NCBI RefSeq assembly: GCF_900116065.1
Contig: NZ_FOZV01000005.1
Location: 134,001 to 198,000, forward strand
Reading direction: 5' to 3'
DNA from: Brevundimonas viscosa
Lineage (GTDB): Bacteria > Pseudomonadota > Alphaproteobacteria > Caulobacterales > Caulobacteraceae
DNA length: 64,000 nt
This document shows positions 40,373 to 50,057 of the stretch, in pieces (the first letter of the stretch is position 1; each line of letters opens with the position of its first letter). A model generated the notes under the pieces. That model saw nothing but the letters and a program-made list of their open reading frames with translations. It made no database searches and was not told the origin of the DNA. Both the position numbers and the translations under genes were made by a program.

Positions 40373-42211
40373 ATGAAGCGTTTCCCGCCGATGACCGCCG
40401 CCGCCCTGCTCTTCGCCCTGCCCGCCGCGGCCCAGGAGGCGCGGACCTGGGCCAACCCGGTCGACGTGGACTACAAGTACAACTTCGAGCAGACGCACCA
40501 GGGGATCAGCTACCGGACCGGCGCCGATCCGGTGATCGTGTTGCACCGCGACCGCTACTTCCTGTTCCAGACCCTGGCCGACGGCTACTGGACCAGTGGG
40601 AACCTGGTCGACTGGACCTATGTGCAGCCCGACAAATGGCCCTTCGAAGGGCATGTGGCGCCCGCCGCGGCGTCGGACGGGGAACGCCTGTACCTGATGC
40701 AGTCGGCCTTCGAACCGCGGCCGCTGCTGGTCAGCGAGCATCCGGAGACGGGTCGCTGGGACTGGCACATCCGCATCCTGCCGCCGGTTCCGGGCGCCGT
40801 GAGCCGGGGTGAGGAAGGATCGTTCGGCGAGGGCGGGCTGCCGGAGGGCCGGCTGCCGCCGGGGCCGTGGGATCCGGGCCTGTTCATCGACGACGACGGC
40901 CGCTGGTACCTCTACTGGGGCAGCTCGAACGTCTATCCGATCTATGGCGCGGAGATCGATCCGACGCCGCCGGTGCGGTTCGTCAGCGACCCCGTGGCGC
41001 TGGGACGCCTGGATCCGGAACGGCACGGCTGGGAGCGGTTCGGCGAGGACCATGCCGGCGGCCTGCCCGACGGCACACCCATCCGGCCCTACATCGAGGG
41101 CGCGTGGATGACGAAACACGGCGGCCGGTACTACCTGCAATACGGAGCGCCGGGGACCGAGTACAATGCCTACGCAAACGGGGTCTGGGTGTCGGACAGC
41201 CCGCTGGGGCCATTCGAGTACGCCGACTACAACCCGGTCAGCTACAAGCCCGGCGGCTTCGTCGAGGGGGCGGGGCACGGCTCGACCTTCCAGGACAGAT
41301 ACGGCAACTGGTGGAACACGGGCACGCCGTGGATCGGCCACAACTGGCGCTTCGAACGCCGTATCGCGATGTTCCCGGGCGGCTTCACGCCGGACGGCGA
41401 GATGCACTTCACCAGCCGCTTCGGCGACTATCCGCAGCGCATCCCGACCGGCCCCGTGGCGGACCCGGAGAGCCTGTTCACCGGCTGGTTCCCGCTGTCC
41501 TACAAGGTCGAGGCGACCGCCTCCTCGACGCGCGGCGACTTCACGCCCGACCAAGCCGTCGACGAGAAACCGCGCACCTTCTGGGTCGCCGACCACAACG
41601 CACCGGGCGAGACCCTGACGCTGGACCTCGGCGGCATGAAGCGGGTGCATGCGGTGCAGGTGAACTACGCCGACCACGAGAGCGGCGTCTACGCCGAGCG
41701 GCCGGACATCCGCACCCGCTTCCGCATCCTTTGGTCGCGGGACGGGCAGGACTGGCGGGTGTTCGCCGACCTTTCCGGCTCCGAACGTGACCGGCCCAAC
41801 GCCTATGTCGAGGGCGAGACGCCGGTGGACGCCCGCTTCATCCGCTACGAACACGGCGAGGTCGCCGCCGCCAACCTGGCCATCGCCGACCTGCGGGTGT
41901 TCGGCACGACCGACGGTGTGGCGCCGGAGACCCCGTCGCTGCGTGTGGAGCGCGGATCGGACCAGAGGAACGCCACGGTCCGCGTCGAGCCGGTGTCGGA
42001 CGCCCTCGGCTACAACGTCCGCTGGGGCACGGCGCCGGACCGGCTGTTCCAGACCTACCAGGTCTATTTCGACGACCTGCGCGAGATGGGCGACCGGCTG
42101 GAGGTGCGGGCGCTGAACGCCGGCGTCGACTACTGGTTTGCGGTGGAGGCGTTCTCGCCCGCCGGCGTCTCGGCGCCGAGCCACCCGGTTCGGGTCGCCG
42201 CCAGACGCTGA
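40373..42211 (+). CDS. Secreted GH43-type glycosidase with F5/8C and FnIII-like domains
   Basis: The 612-residue protein has a signal peptide (FPPMTAAALLFALPAAAQ), a five-bladed propeller, and appended beta domains. GH43 features are GADPVIVLHRDRYFLF near residue 50 with the first Asp, PGPWDPGLFIDDDGRWYLYWG near 165-185 with the second Asp, and PYIEGAWMTKHGGRYYLQYG near 243-262 with the acid Glu. A discoidin-like segment lies at about 385-515 (VHAVQVNYADHESGVY) and an FnIII-like end at about 525-612. It probably cleaves plant arabinose/xylose polymers in the periplasm or outside. Confidence 0.8.
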   Translation: MKRFPPMTAAALLFALPAAAQEARTWANPVDVDYKYNFEQTHQGISYRTGADPVIVLHRDRYFLFQTLADGYWTSGNLVDWTYVQPDKWPFEGHVAPAAASDGERLYLMQSAFEPRPLLVSEHPETGRWDWHIRILPPVPGAVSRGEEGSFGEGGLPEGRLPPGPWDPGLFIDDDGRWYLYWGSSNVYPIYGAEIDPTPPVRFVSDPVALGRLDPERHGWERFGEDHAGGLPDGTPIRPYIEGAWMTKHGGRYYLQYGAPGTEYNAYANGVWVSDSPLGPFEYADYNPVSYKPGGFVEGAGHGSTFQDRYGNWWNTGTPWIGHNWRFERRIAMFPGGFTPDGEMHFTSRFGDYPQRIPTGPVADPESLFTGWFPLSYKVEATASSTRGDFTPDQAVDEKPRTFWVADHNAPGETLTLDLGGMKRVHAVQVNYADHESGVYAERPDIRTRFRILWSRDGQDWRVFADLSGSERDRPNAYVEGETPVDARFIRYEHGEVAAANLAIADLRVFGTTDGVAPETPSLRVERGSDQRNATVRVEPVSDALGYNVRWGTAPDRLFQTYQVYFDDLREMGDRLEVRALNAGVDYWFAVEAFSPAGVSAPSHPVRVAARR

Positions 42212-42254
42212 ACGGGCCTCCGCGCCGGGCGTTAGCGGGTGAAAGGAGATCCTC

Positions 42255-42446
42255 ATGCGCCTTCCCCCCATCGCGACCGTCCTCGGCGGCCTCCTGCTCA
42301 GCCGCGGGGGACGACGGATGGCCGGCCGCCACGCCGGAAAGCTGGCCCTCGCCACCCTCGCCCTGCAGCTGTGGCAGAGCCGCCGGACCGGCGGCGCCGC
42401 CGGTGCGAACCGCCCGGGGCGGCGCTGGAGCGGCCGGCGCCCCTGA
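42255..42446 (+). CDS. Small basic hydrophobic protein
   Basis: The 63-residue protein has an excellent AAAGGAG ribosome-binding site 6-8 nt before the ATG and good codon bias. Two short hydrophobic stretches (IATVLGGLLL and LALATLALQLW) and many Arg suggest a small membrane-associated protein. A candidate sigma-EcfG-like element, TGAAC-N16-CGTT (one mismatch), lies at 42209-42233 and overlaps the end of the glycosidase gene. No family recognised. Confidence 0.6.
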   Translation: MRLPPIATVLGGLLLSRGGRRMAGRHAGKLALATLALQLWQSRRTGGAAGANRPGRRWSGRRP

Positions 42447-42505
42447 GGCTCTGGACGGACGCCACGTCAACGGCTCACAACGGGCGCTGGACCGGAGCTG
42501 CGCCC

Positions 42506-43183
42506 ATGATCGTCGTCCATCACCTGAACGATTCCCGCTCGCAGCGGGTGCTGTGGCTGCTCGAGGAGCTGGGGGCGCCCTACGAGATCCGGCGCTACGA
42601 GCGCGACCCGAAGACGCTGCTTGCGCCGGCGGCGCTGCGGGCCGTGCATCCGCTGGGCAAGTCGCCGGTGATCGAACACGACGGCGTCGTGGTCGCGGAG
42701 ACGGGGGCGATCATCGAGCACCTACTGGAGGCGTTCCCGAACTCCGGTCTGCGGCCGGCGCCCGGCACGCCGGAGGCCCGCCGCTTCACCTACTGGATGC
42801 ACTACGCCGAGGGCTCGGCGATGACGCCGCTGCTGCTCAAGCTGGTCTTCAGCCAGGTTCCGAAACGGACGCCTATGCTCATACGGCCCGTGGCGAAGGC
42901 GATCACGCGCAAGGTCGACGCCTCGTTCATCGCGCCGCAGATCGCCGACCACATCGCCTGGTGGGAAGCCGAGCTGGGGCGTGGCGGCTGGTTCGCCGGA
43001 GACGCCTTCACCGCGGCGGACATCATGATGAGCTTCCCGCTCGAAGCGGCCGGGTCGCGCATCGGCTTCGGCCCCGACCGACCCCGCTGCCGTGAATTCC
43101 TGCGGCGCATCCACGCCCGTCCCGCCTGGCGCCGGGCGCTGGAGCGGGGCGGCGAGTATGCGTACGCCCCCGCCCCGGAATGA
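42506..43183 (+). CDS. Glutathione S-transferase family protein
   Basis: The 225-residue GST begins VHHLNDSRSQRVLWLLEELGAPYEIRRYERDP, with Ser and Arg at the active-site helix. HPLGKSPVIEHDGVVVAETGAIIEHL lies near residues 50-75, with the cis-Pro and the glutathione-anchoring Glu/Ser region. The C-terminal domain includes WFAGDAFTAADIMMSFPLEA near residues 165-184. It is not close in sequence to the GST at 11602-12186. Substrate unknown. Confidence 0.9.
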   Translation: MIVVHHLNDSRSQRVLWLLEELGAPYEIRRYERDPKTLLAPAALRAVHPLGKSPVIEHDGVVVAETGAIIEHLLEAFPNSGLRPAPGTPEARRFTYWMHYAEGSAMTPLLLKLVFSQVPKRTPMLIRPVAKAITRKVDASFIAPQIADHIAWWEAELGRGGWFAGDAFTAADIMMSFPLEAAGSRIGFGPDRPRCREFLRRIHARPAWRRALERGGEYAYAPAPE

Positions 43184-43230
43184 ACACGATCGGGACAGCA
43201 ACCCCCTGAAAGTCCCCGCGTTAAGGCTCC

Positions 43231-43431
43231 ATGCGCCTGAAGATCATCCAGATCGTCGCCGCCCTGGCGGCCGCCGTCGCCTTCCTGCTGGCCTTCATGG
43301 CCGCCGGCGTGGTGTTCGTGTCGACCCTGTTCATGGCGGCGGGCCTGGCGGCCGTCGCCTGGCTGGCGTGGAGCCTGATCCGGCAGGTCGGGACACGCGG
43401 TCGCAAGCCCGCCCGCCTGACCCGCCCTTGA
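43231..43431 (+). CDS. Small two-TM membrane protein
   Basis: The 66-residue protein has two hydrophobic helices at about residues 5-30 and 33-52 (VAALAAAVAFLLAFMAAGVV; AAGLAAVAWLAWSLI) and a basic Arg-rich C-terminus. Reading frame and codon bias look genuine. The Shine-Dalgarno is weak. It lies upstream of greA by about 100 nt, with no clear link. No family recognised. Confidence 0.55.
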   Translation: MRLKIIQIVAALAAAVAFLLAFMAAGVVFVSTLFMAAGLAAVAWLAWSLIRQVGTRGRKPARLTRP

Positions 43432-43535
43432 ACCTTTCCTCCGGGCGCCCTACCCTCTTGGGCCGGTCGCGCGCGCCCTGCGATCCCTGTGCCGAGTCGT
43501 CTTTCAGTCGGGCGTAACAAGAAACTCACGACATC

Positions 43536-44009
43536 ATGGAAAAAGTGCCGATGACGGCCGAGGGCTACCGTGTCCTCGACGATCAGCTGAAGCAATTGAA
43601 GTCGGTCGAAAGGCCGAGCGTGATCGCGGCCATTTCCGAGGCCCGCGAGCACGGCGACCTGTCCGAGAACGCCGAGTACCACGCGGCCAAGGAGCGGCAG
43701 GGCTGGATCGAGGGCCAGATCGCCGAGATCGAGGACAAGATCAGCCGCGCCCAGGTCATCGACGTGACCAAGCTGTCGGGGGACCAGGTCAAGTTCGGCG
43801 CCACCGTGACCGTCGTGGACGAGGACACGGAAGAGGAAGGCACCTACCAGATCGTCGGCGAGCATGAAGCTGACGTGAAGGCGGGCAAGATCTCCGTCTC
43901 CTCCCCGATCGCCCGCGCCCTGATCTCCAAGGAGGTCGGCGATGTGGTCGAGGTCAACACGCCCGGCGGCGTGAAGGCCTACGAAATCCTCAAGGTCGAG
44001 TGGAAGTAG
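43536..44009 (+). CDS. greA: Transcription elongation factor GreA
   Basis: The 157-residue protein has the N-terminal coiled coil (about residues 10-75; [21 protein letters not shown] is the tip, with the conserved acidic DLSENAEY) and the C-terminal FKBP-like domain ([27 protein letters not shown]). It rescues backtracked RNA polymerase by stimulating transcript cleavage. Full length and start match the family. The downstream ELM1-family gene overlaps its end by 10 nt, so they are probably cotranscribed. Confidence 0.97.
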   Translation: MEKVPMTAEGYRVLDDQLKQLKSVERPSVIAAISEAREHGDLSENAEYHAAKERQGWIEGQIAEIEDKISRAQVIDVTKLSGDQVKFGATVTVVDEDTEEEGTYQIVGEHEADVKAGKISVSSPIARALISKEVGDVVEVNTPGGVKAYEILKVEWK

Positions 44010-44998
44010 GCTCCACGAGCCCGCTTTCGATCCAGGTCGTCTCCGACGGCCGGATCGGCATGGAAAACCAGGCGCTGGGGTTGGCGGAGGCCCTCCAGCG
44101 CCTTTCGCCGTCTTCGAACATCTCGGTCCGTCGCGTGAAGTGGCGCAAGGCCTTCGACCGGCTGCCCTCGGCGCTGAAGGCGCCGTGGATGCTGGACCCG
44201 TCTTCCGATCGGGTTTTTCCGGCCACGGGAGAGCCCTGGCCGGACGTGTGGATCGCCACCGGCCGGGCCACCCTGCCCCTGTCGCTGATGGCCAGGCGCC
44301 GATCGGGCGGGCGGACCTTCGTGGTCCAGACCCAGGACCCGCGCTGGCGCACCGGCGACTTCGATCTTGTGGTGGCGCCCCGGCATGACCGCGTCGAGGG
44401 AGCGAACGTGCTGTCAATCACCGGCTCGCCGCATCGGGTGACGCCAGAGCGCTTGGCCGAGGGGGCGAAAGCGTTTGCCGATCGGCTCGAAGCTCTCCCT
44501 CGTCCACGCTTAGCCGTGCTCATCGGCGGGAAGTCGCGGGCTCATGACCTGCCGGAAGCGCACGCCGCGGAGCTGGCGGAGCAGATCGCGGCGGCCATAG
44601 CGGCGGCCGGCGGCTCGCTGATGCTGACCTTCTCGCGGCGCACGCCTGAAGCGGCGAAAGCGGCGATGACCGCGCGCCTGTCGCGCTGGCCGGGCTGGAT
44701 CTGGGACGGGACCGGGGCCAACCCGTACTTCGCCTTCCTGCACCATGCCGACCACGTGCTGGTCACCGAGGACAGCGCCAACATGGCCGCCGAGGCGGCG
44801 TCGACGGGCAAGCCGGTGCACATCCTGCCGATGGTCGCGCTGAAAGCCGGCGACAAGTTCGACCGCCTGCACGCCGACCTGCGCGCGCGCGAGGCGGCGC
44901 GGCCGTTCGACGGGACTCTGGAAGGGTGGAGCTACGAGCCGTTGGCTGAGACGGAGCGTGCGGCGCGAGAGGTGCTGGACCGCATGGGACGGCGTTAG
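44000..44998 (+). CDS. Mitochondrial fission ELM1-family protein
   Basis: The 332-residue protein has the glycosyltransferase-like ELM1 architecture: [23 protein letters not shown] near residues 10-32, [16 protein letters not shown] near 160-180, [12 protein letters not shown] near 215 and [27 protein letters not shown] near 260-290. The family is found in alphaproteobacteria and plants, where the plant member acts in mitochondrial fission; the bacterial role is unknown. Translation likely starts at GTG 44000, overlapping greA. Confidence 0.85.
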   Translation: MEVGSTSPLSIQVVSDGRIGMENQALGLAEALQRLSPSSNISVRRVKWRKAFDRLPSALKAPWMLDPSSDRVFPATGEPWPDVWIATGRATLPLSLMARRRSGGRTFVVQTQDPRWRTGDFDLVVAPRHDRVEGANVLSITGSPHRVTPERLAEGAKAFADRLEALPRPRLAVLIGGKSRAHDLPEAHAAELAEQIAAAIAAAGGSLMLTFSRRTPEAAKAAMTARLSRWPGWIWDGTGANPYFAFLHHADHVLVTEDSANMAAEAASTGKPVHILPMVALKAGDKFDRLHADLRAREAARPFDGTLEGWSYEPLAETERAAREVLDRMGRR

Positions 44999-45023
44999 TC
45001 CCCGGCAGGGGGAGGGGCAGGGG

Positions 45024-45242
45024 TCAGTCGCCGCCCGCATCCGCTCCATCGTCCGTATATGGCCCGTCGCCGTCCTTGTCGCTCCGCCTCGCCTTTCCCG
45101 CGCCCATCGCGACGCCGATGGCCAGTCCGACGCCGATCTCGACGCCAATGCCGACGGGGATGTTGTCCATCGCCACGCCAAGGCCGGCGCCGATGGCCAC
45201 ACCCAGCGCGAGGCCGATGCCGAGGTGGTTGGGCCTTTCCAT
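45024..45242 (-). CDS. Small glycine-zipper membrane protein
   Basis: The 72-residue protein has repeated GxxxG-like patterns (GIGLALGVAIGAGLGVAMDN and GIGVEIGVGLAIGVAMGAG) forming two probable TM helices, and an acidic Asp/Gly-rich tail. The repeat is visible at DNA level. Such proteins often pack in the membrane or oligomerise. Function unknown. It is convergent with the ELM1-family gene. Confidence 0.65.
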   Translation of the reverse strand: MERPNHLGIGLALGVAIGAGLGVAMDNIPVGIGVEIGVGLAIGVAMGAGKARRSDKDGDGPYTDDGADAGGD

Positions 45243-45291
45243 TTCTGACTCCCGGTTGCGGGGTGGGGCCGCGAAAGTCTAGCCTTCCTGC

Positions 45292-46173
45292 ATGATGCTC
45301 GCCGCTCTCGCCTTTGCCGCCGCCTTGGGAACGCCGCAGCAGGCGGCCAAGTTCGTCGTTCCCGTGGCGCTCGACAAGGCCGTGGCCGGCAGCCTCGGCC
45401 CGGGCGATCCGAGGGGCGACACCGGCGCCTATTTCGACTGCTTCAGCTTCAGCGGCAGCGAGGGACAGAGGCTGACCGTTCGCCTTCGGTCCGCCGCGTT
45501 CGAGCCTCTGCTGGTGTTGCGCCGCGGCGCGGCCTGCGACGGCAACCTCCTGTACGTGGCCCACGGAGACGGGGACGAGGCGGTGGTCCGAACCGATCTG
45601 GGCTACACCGAAACCTACTCGCTGACGGTACGCAGCGCCGAAGCAGGCGTAACGGGCCCCTACGACCTGACTTTCGGAGACGCTGCGCCGCGCCCCCGGC
45701 AGGCGCCGGCGATCCAGCAACCGGGCTTCCAGCCTGACCGGGTGTCCGAGGGCTGCGGCTATCGCCCGGGGTCCGGCCGCCTCGTGCCCGTCACCTACGG
45801 CGTGTTCTCCGAAGATCCCGCACCGCCCTTCGCGGACCGGTGGGGCGCCGCTTACCGCACCGCCGACGGATGGGGCCCGCTGTCGGACACCCCGTTCACG
45901 GCGGCGGACGGCCGCGCGTGGTTCATCAACAACGAAACCATCACGGTCGACGGCGTCGCCTACCGCAAGCATGGGTTGCCCCGGGTCTACGGATTGCGGG
46001 AGCTGGCGTATCGCGGCGAGCACGACGGTGTCGGCGTGTTCGAGTTCGCGGAGACCGGCCCCGATCCGCACGCGGGTCACGCCCATATGGCCGGCGCGAT
46101 CGACTCCGGCGAGCTGATCCAGGTGCTGGTCCGGCCCGCCGGCTGTGAATTCCAGCCGTATCGGCCCGCGTAG
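45292..46173 (+). CDS. Secreted protein with PPC-like domain
   Basis: The 293-residue protein has a weak signal (MMLAALAFAAALGTPQQA). A beta-rich segment at about residues 45-130 (FDCFSFSGSEGQRLTVRLRSAAFEPLLVL; TYSLTVRSAEAGVTGPYDLTF) resembles the bacterial pre-peptidase C-terminal (PPC) domain. The C-terminal half is unfamiliar but well conserved in composition, with Cys near the end. It lies 38 nt upstream of trxB, which may be coincidental. Start ATG could be either of two adjacent Met codons. Confidence 0.6.
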   Translation: MMLAALAFAAALGTPQQAAKFVVPVALDKAVAGSLGPGDPRGDTGAYFDCFSFSGSEGQRLTVRLRSAAFEPLLVLRRGAACDGNLLYVAHGDGDEAVVRTDLGYTETYSLTVRSAEAGVTGPYDLTFGDAAPRPRQAPAIQQPGFQPDRVSEGCGYRPGSGRLVPVTYGVFSEDPAPPFADRWGAAYRTADGWGPLSDTPFTAADGRAWFINNETITVDGVAYRKHGLPRVYGLRELAYRGEHDGVGVFEFAETGPDPHAGHAHMAGAIDSGELIQVLVRPAGCEFQPYRPA

Positions 46174-46211
46174 CGTCTCCCGCCAGCGGTGAATCGCGCC
46201 TAGATAGGCGC

Positions 46212-47219
46212 ATGAGCACTCCCCGCACCGTCCGTGTCGCCATCATCGGATCCGGCCCTGCCGGCTGGACCGCCGCCATCTACGCCGCCCGCGCCATGCT
46301 GAACCCGGTGGTCATCGCCGGCCTGCAGCCCGGCGGTCAGCTGACCATCACCACCGACGTGGAGAACTATCCCGGCTTCGCCGACGTCATCCAGGGCCCC
46401 TGGCTGATGGAGCAGATGCAGAAGCAGGCCGAGCACGTCGGCACCGAGGTGATCCACGACATCGTGGTCAAGGCCGACCTGTCCCGGCGGCCCTTCCGGC
46501 TGACGCTGGACTCCGGAACAGAGCTTCTGGCCGAGACGGTGATCATCTCCACCGGGGCCCAGGCCAAGTGGCTGGGGCTGGAGAGCGAGGCCAAATACCA
46601 GGGCTTCGGCGTGTCGGCCTGCGCCACCTGCGACGGCTTCTTCTTCCGCGGCAAGGAGGTGATCGTGGTCGGCGGCGGCAACACCGCCGTCGAAGAGGCG
46701 CTGTTCCTGACCAACTTCGCCTCCAAGGTCACCGTCGTGCACCGCCGCGACGAGTTCCGCGCCGAGCGCATCCTGCAGGACCGGCTGTTCGCCAATCCGA
46801 AGGTCGAAGTGGTCTGGGACTCGGCCATCGACGAGGTGCTGGGGACCGAGACCGACGGCGGCCTGACCGTCACCGGCGCGCGGCTGAAGAACGTCAAGAC
46901 CGGCGAGACCCGCGAGGTCTCGGCCGACGGGGTGTTCATCGCCATCGGCCACGCCCCGTCGTCGGAGCTGTTCGCCGGCCAGCTCGAGACCAAGGCCGGG
47001 GGCTATCTGGTGGTCAAGCCGGGCACCGCCGCGACAGCGATCGAAGGCGTCTGGGCCGCCGGCGACGTCACCGACGATATCTACCGCCAGGCCGTGACCG
47101 CGGCGGGGATGGGGTGCATGGCGGCGCTGGAGGCTGTGCGCTTCCTGGCCGAGCAGGACCACAAGGCCGAGGGGCATCCGATCCCGCACAAGGAAGCGGA
47201 GAAGATCGGGGTCTGGTGA
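46212..47219 (+). CDS. trxB: Thioredoxin-disulfide reductase
   Basis: The 335-residue flavoprotein reduces thioredoxin with NADPH. FAD-binding GSGPAGWTAAIYAARA is at residues about 14-29. The redox pair is CATCDG near residue 140. The NADPH motif VVGGGNTAVEEAL is near 155, and the C-terminal GVWAAGDVTDDIYRQAVTAAGMG near 280. The standard FAD sequence is GxGPAGY; here it is GPAGW. Other features are typical of the low-molecular-weight class. Confidence 0.97.
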   Translation: MSTPRTVRVAIIGSGPAGWTAAIYAARAMLNPVVIAGLQPGGQLTITTDVENYPGFADVIQGPWLMEQMQKQAEHVGTEVIHDIVVKADLSRRPFRLTLDSGTELLAETVIISTGAQAKWLGLESEAKYQGFGVSACATCDGFFFRGKEVIVVGGGNTAVEEALFLTNFASKVTVVHRRDEFRAERILQDRLFANPKVEVVWDSAIDEVLGTETDGGLTVTGARLKNVKTGETREVSADGVFIAIGHAPSSELFAGQLETKAGGYLVVKPGTAATAIEGVWAAGDVTDDIYRQAVTAAGMGCMAALEAVRFLAEQDHKAEGHPIPHKEAEKIGVW

Positions 47220-47229
47220 CCCCCGAAGC

Positions 47230-47637
47230 TCAGCCGAAAAGCTGCAACTGCGGCGGCGCGTACTGGACCGGCTCGCCGGTGCGGCGGCGCAAGGCGTAGT
47301 CGACGGCCGTCTGCACGGCCCTCTCGTCGGTGGGCTTGGAGAGCACGCCGATGGTGCCGGCGACGCCGTTCCGGACCATGCCGGGATTGGCGGTCATGAA
47401 CAGCACCGTGACGCCGATCTCCTGTCCCAGCTCCCGCCCCAGCTCGATGCCGGTCGGGCCGTCGGAAAGGTGGATGTCGACCAGCGCCAGATCGACCTCG
47501 GTCTCGCGCACGATATTGCGCGCCGTTCGTGCGTCGGCGGCGGTCCCGACCACCTGGTGGCCGAGATCCTCCAGCACGAAGCGGAGCTCCATGGCGACGA
47601 GGGCCTCGTCTTCGACGATGAGGATGCGAGCGGTCAT
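47230..47637 (-). CDS. Single-domain response regulator
   Basis: The 135-residue receiver has D10, E11, phospho-acceptor D54, T82 and K101, all in place (LIVEDE; LALVDIH; FMTANPG; LSKP). There is no output domain; a short Pro/Gln-rich tail follows. It lies 88 nt downstream of an HWE kinase on the same strand, so they likely form a phosphorelay pair. The convergent trxB ends 10 nt away. Confidence 0.93.
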   Translation of the reverse strand: MTARILIVEDEALVAMELRFVLEDLGHQVVGTAADARTARNIVRETEVDLALVDIHLSDGPTGIELGRELGQEIGVTVLFMTANPGMVRNGVAGTIGVLSKPTDERAVQTAVDYALRRRTGEPVQYAPPQLQLFG

Positions 47638-47725
47638 TTCAGGGCAGGCGGATCAGGCGGGGAGGCAGTTTCTCATTGGTACGCACTACGGCGCCGGGAG
47701 TGAACGCCCCGTTTCGTTCAGGGTT

Positions 47726-48787
47726 TCAGTCGGATGTCGTGGTTGCGACATTTAGCGCCGCCCGCCGGCGGGACAGGGCGGTGGCGGGCAGGTCGGCGAC
47801 GACGCGCAACCCCTCCCGCGCCCAGGTGCGCGTCAGGCGACCGCCCAGCTGTCCTTCGACGGAAAGCGTGGCAAGCGAGGCCCCGAAGCCCGACCGCTCC
47901 GGCTCGCCCTCGACCGGCGGACCGCCGTGCTCGGTCCAGCTGAGCACGAAACGGTCGTCGGTGCGGCGGGTGTCGAGGTCGACCCAGCCGCCCTCGGCCG
48001 ACAGCGCTCCGTACTTGGCGGCGTTGGTGGCCAGCTCGTGGAACAGCAGGGCGACCGAGGTCGCCGCCTGGTCGTCGAAGCTGGCGTCGTCGCCGGTGAG
48101 GCGCACGCGAGCGCCGCCGTCGGCTCCGGCGTAGGCCTTGAACAGGTCGGTGAGGAAGGCGTGCAGGGTCATCGAGCCGACCGTGGGGCGGGAGGACTCG
48201 GTGTGGGGCCGGACGAACTCGTGGGCGCGAGCGAGGGCGTTGATGCGGGTTCGCACGGCGGCCGCGAAGCCCTTCGCCTCCGGGAAGCGGCGAGCGGACA
48301 GGGCGATCAGGGCCGAGACCACCGCGAAGATGTTCTTGATGCGGTGGCTGAGCTCCTGGCTGAGCAACTCCTTGGCCTGCTCCATGCGCTTGAGATCGTC
48401 GATGTCGGTGCAGGTGCCGTACCAGCGGACGATCTGGCCGGCCTCGTTGCGCAGCGGCATGGCGCGACCCAGGGTCCAGCGATAGACGCCGTCGTGGCGG
48501 CGCAGGCGGTATTCGATCTCGTACGGCTCGCCGGTCTCCAGCGAGTGACGCCAGCGCTCCCAGGCGCGGGCCTGATCCTCCGGGTGGAACATGCCGTTCC
48601 AGCCCTCGCCGTCGGTCGAGCCGTCGGGCACGCCGGTGAACTCGTACCAGCGCGCGTTGTAGTAGTCGTGGAAGCCGTCGGGCCGGGTCGACCAGACCAT
48701 CTGCGGCATGGCGTCGGCGATGGCGGCGAGGGCCTCGCGCCGGTCGCGCTGATCATCGGCGGTCAGCATCGGGTCAGGGTGTCGCAC
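47726..48787 (-). CDS. PAS-HWE family sensor histidine kinase
   Basis: The 353-residue kinase has one PAS/PAC domain at about residues 20-135 (MPQMVWSTRPDGFHDYYN; YRLRRHDGVYRWTLGRAM). The HWE phosphorylation site is ELSHRIKNIFAVVSAL with His148. The HATPase N-box is LLFHELATNAAKYGAL and the tail region has WTEHGGPPV, marks of the HWE/HisKA_2 class. There is no transmembrane segment, so it is cytosolic. Translation could start at 48787 or a Met six codons in. It probably phosphorylates the receiver at 47230-47637. Confidence 0.92.
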   Translation of the reverse strand: MRHPDPMLTADDQRDRREALAAIADAMPQMVWSTRPDGFHDYYNARWYEFTGVPDGSTDGEGWNGMFHPEDQARAWERWRHSLETGEPYEIEYRLRRHDGVYRWTLGRAMPLRNEAGQIVRWYGTCTDIDDLKRMEQAKELLSQELSHRIKNIFAVVSALIALSARRFPEAKGFAAAVRTRINALARAHEFVRPHTESSRPTVGSMTLHAFLTDLFKAYAGADGGARVRLTGDDASFDDQAATSVALLFHELATNAAKYGALSAEGGWVDLDTRRTDDRFVLSWTEHGGPPVEGEPERSGFGASLATLSVEGQLGGRLTRTWAREGLRVVADLPATALSRRRAALNVATTTSD

Positions 48788-48872
48788 GCACGGACCTCAA
48801 GCGGCGCCGTGCGCCTTCTTCGGTTCATTAATGCCAAGATTGGCCAGACGTTGCACGTCCGGAACGCGGATT

Positions 48873-50057
48873 TCAGGACGCCGGGCGGCCGACTTCCTCA
48901 ACCTCCATCGCCACCACGCCTGGCGCGGGCGGCGCCGGCGCGGCGACGGGCGCGGGCGCCGGATTCTCGAAGGCGGCCAGCCGCTCGTTGATCGCGGCGA
49001 TGTCGGAGGCGGTCGGCTGGCGACGGCCGCCCAGGGACGCGACCCCCACCACCCGGGTCTGGCCGTCGATCTCGACCGTGCGGACTGCGGCGTCGGCCTC
49101 GGCCTCGGCCTTCGCATCCGCGTCGGCGGCCAGTTGCAGGCGCGGACGGGCGAAGCGCGCTTCGTCGATGGCCGGCTCGCGCCCGGCATAGGCCTGCCGG
49201 AAGGCGGCGGGTTCGCCGTAGATCCCCTTCCAGCGATAGAAGATGTGGGCCCCGATCTGGGTCAGCTTGTTGAGGGTCGGCGCCCACCACGGGCGGACAT
49301 AGTCGGCGTGATAGTGGGTGGCGGTGCCGACGCGGGCGGCGACGTGGCCGGCCAGGGCGCGGTCGGCGACCCGCTGCGCGCGATCCCACGCCCAGCGCAC
49401 GGGCGCATGCGCCAGCGAACCGTCGCAGGTGAAGCTGAACTGGCAGCCGGTGGTCCGCTCGGCCCCCTCGAACACGACGCCGCAGATGGTGCTGGCGTAG
49501 TTCGGGTCGCGAACGCGGTTGAGGACCACCTGGGCGACGGCCTCCTGACCCTCAGTCGGCTCGAGCGCCGCCTCGTAATAGATCGCCTGGGCCAGGCAGC
49601 GGCGGGCGCGACGACGATCCTCGACGGTGGCCGGGCGGAACTCGAACGGCTTGGCCGGGCGCAGCAGGCCCTCCGCCCCCGGCGTGGCGGCGTTGAGACG
49701 CATCGCCTCGATTCCGTTGGCGCCGAGGTCCAGCGTCGGCTTGCCGGCCAGGGTCAGGCTCTCCCACCCCGGAGTCAGGCCGTAGAGCGCCGGGCGACGC
49801 TCGCCCGGATCGTGGCGCAGGGCGATGGCCAGCTGGGACGGGGTCATGCGCGCGGTGATGGCGGCCAAGCCCTTATCCGACAGATCCCCGCGGGTGAGCT
49901 GGCGCACGGTCTCGGCGCGACGGTCGATCTCCGGACGCGGCGTCGAGGACGCCGCCATGGCCACGCCGGCCGCGGCCAGCGCCGCCGGCGCGGCGGCCGC
50001 CACCCGTCGGATCGTCCTGTTCAGCCCTGTCCAGTCTATGGCCAATCCCGGCTCCAT
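48873..50057 (-). CDS. Cell wall hydrolase, SleB (Hydrolase_2) family
   Basis: The 394-residue protein has a non-classical N-terminal hydrophobic segment (AAAAPAALAAAGVAMA) and the SleB domain at about residues 150-270. That domain includes CLAQAIYYEAALEPTEGQEAVAQVVLNRV with the catalytic Glu region, then YASTICGVVFEGAERTTGCQFSFTCDG. A long Ala/Pro/Glu tail follows. SleB-type amidases/transglycosylases act on peptidoglycan, here likely in growth or division. It is a paralogue of the gene at 55512-56645 and is divergent from the hybrid kinase. Confidence 0.85.
   Translation of the reverse strand: MEPGLAIDWTGLNRTIRRVAAAAPAALAAAGVAMAASSTPRPEIDRRAETVRQLTRGDLSDKGLAAITARMTPSQLAIALRHDPGERRPALYGLTPGWESLTLAGKPTLDLGANGIEAMRLNAATPGAEGLLRPAKPFEFRPATVEDRRRARRCLAQAIYYEAALEPTEGQEAVAQVVLNRVRDPNYASTICGVVFEGAERTTGCQFSFTCDGSLAHAPVRWAWDRAQRVADRALAGHVAARVGTATHYHADYVRPWWAPTLNKLTQIGAHIFYRWKGIYGEPAAFRQAYAGREPAIDEARFARPRLQLAADADAKAEAEADAAVRTVEIDGQTRVVGVASLGGRRQPTASDIAAINERLAAFENPAPAPVAAPAPPAPGVVAMEVEEVGRPAS

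Noticed and set aside
42209..42233. A sigma-EcfG promoter before the 63-residue gene (TGAAC-N16-CGTT)
   Set aside because: One mismatch in the -35, and it overlaps the preceding stop codon. It is noted with the gene but not listed as a promoter.
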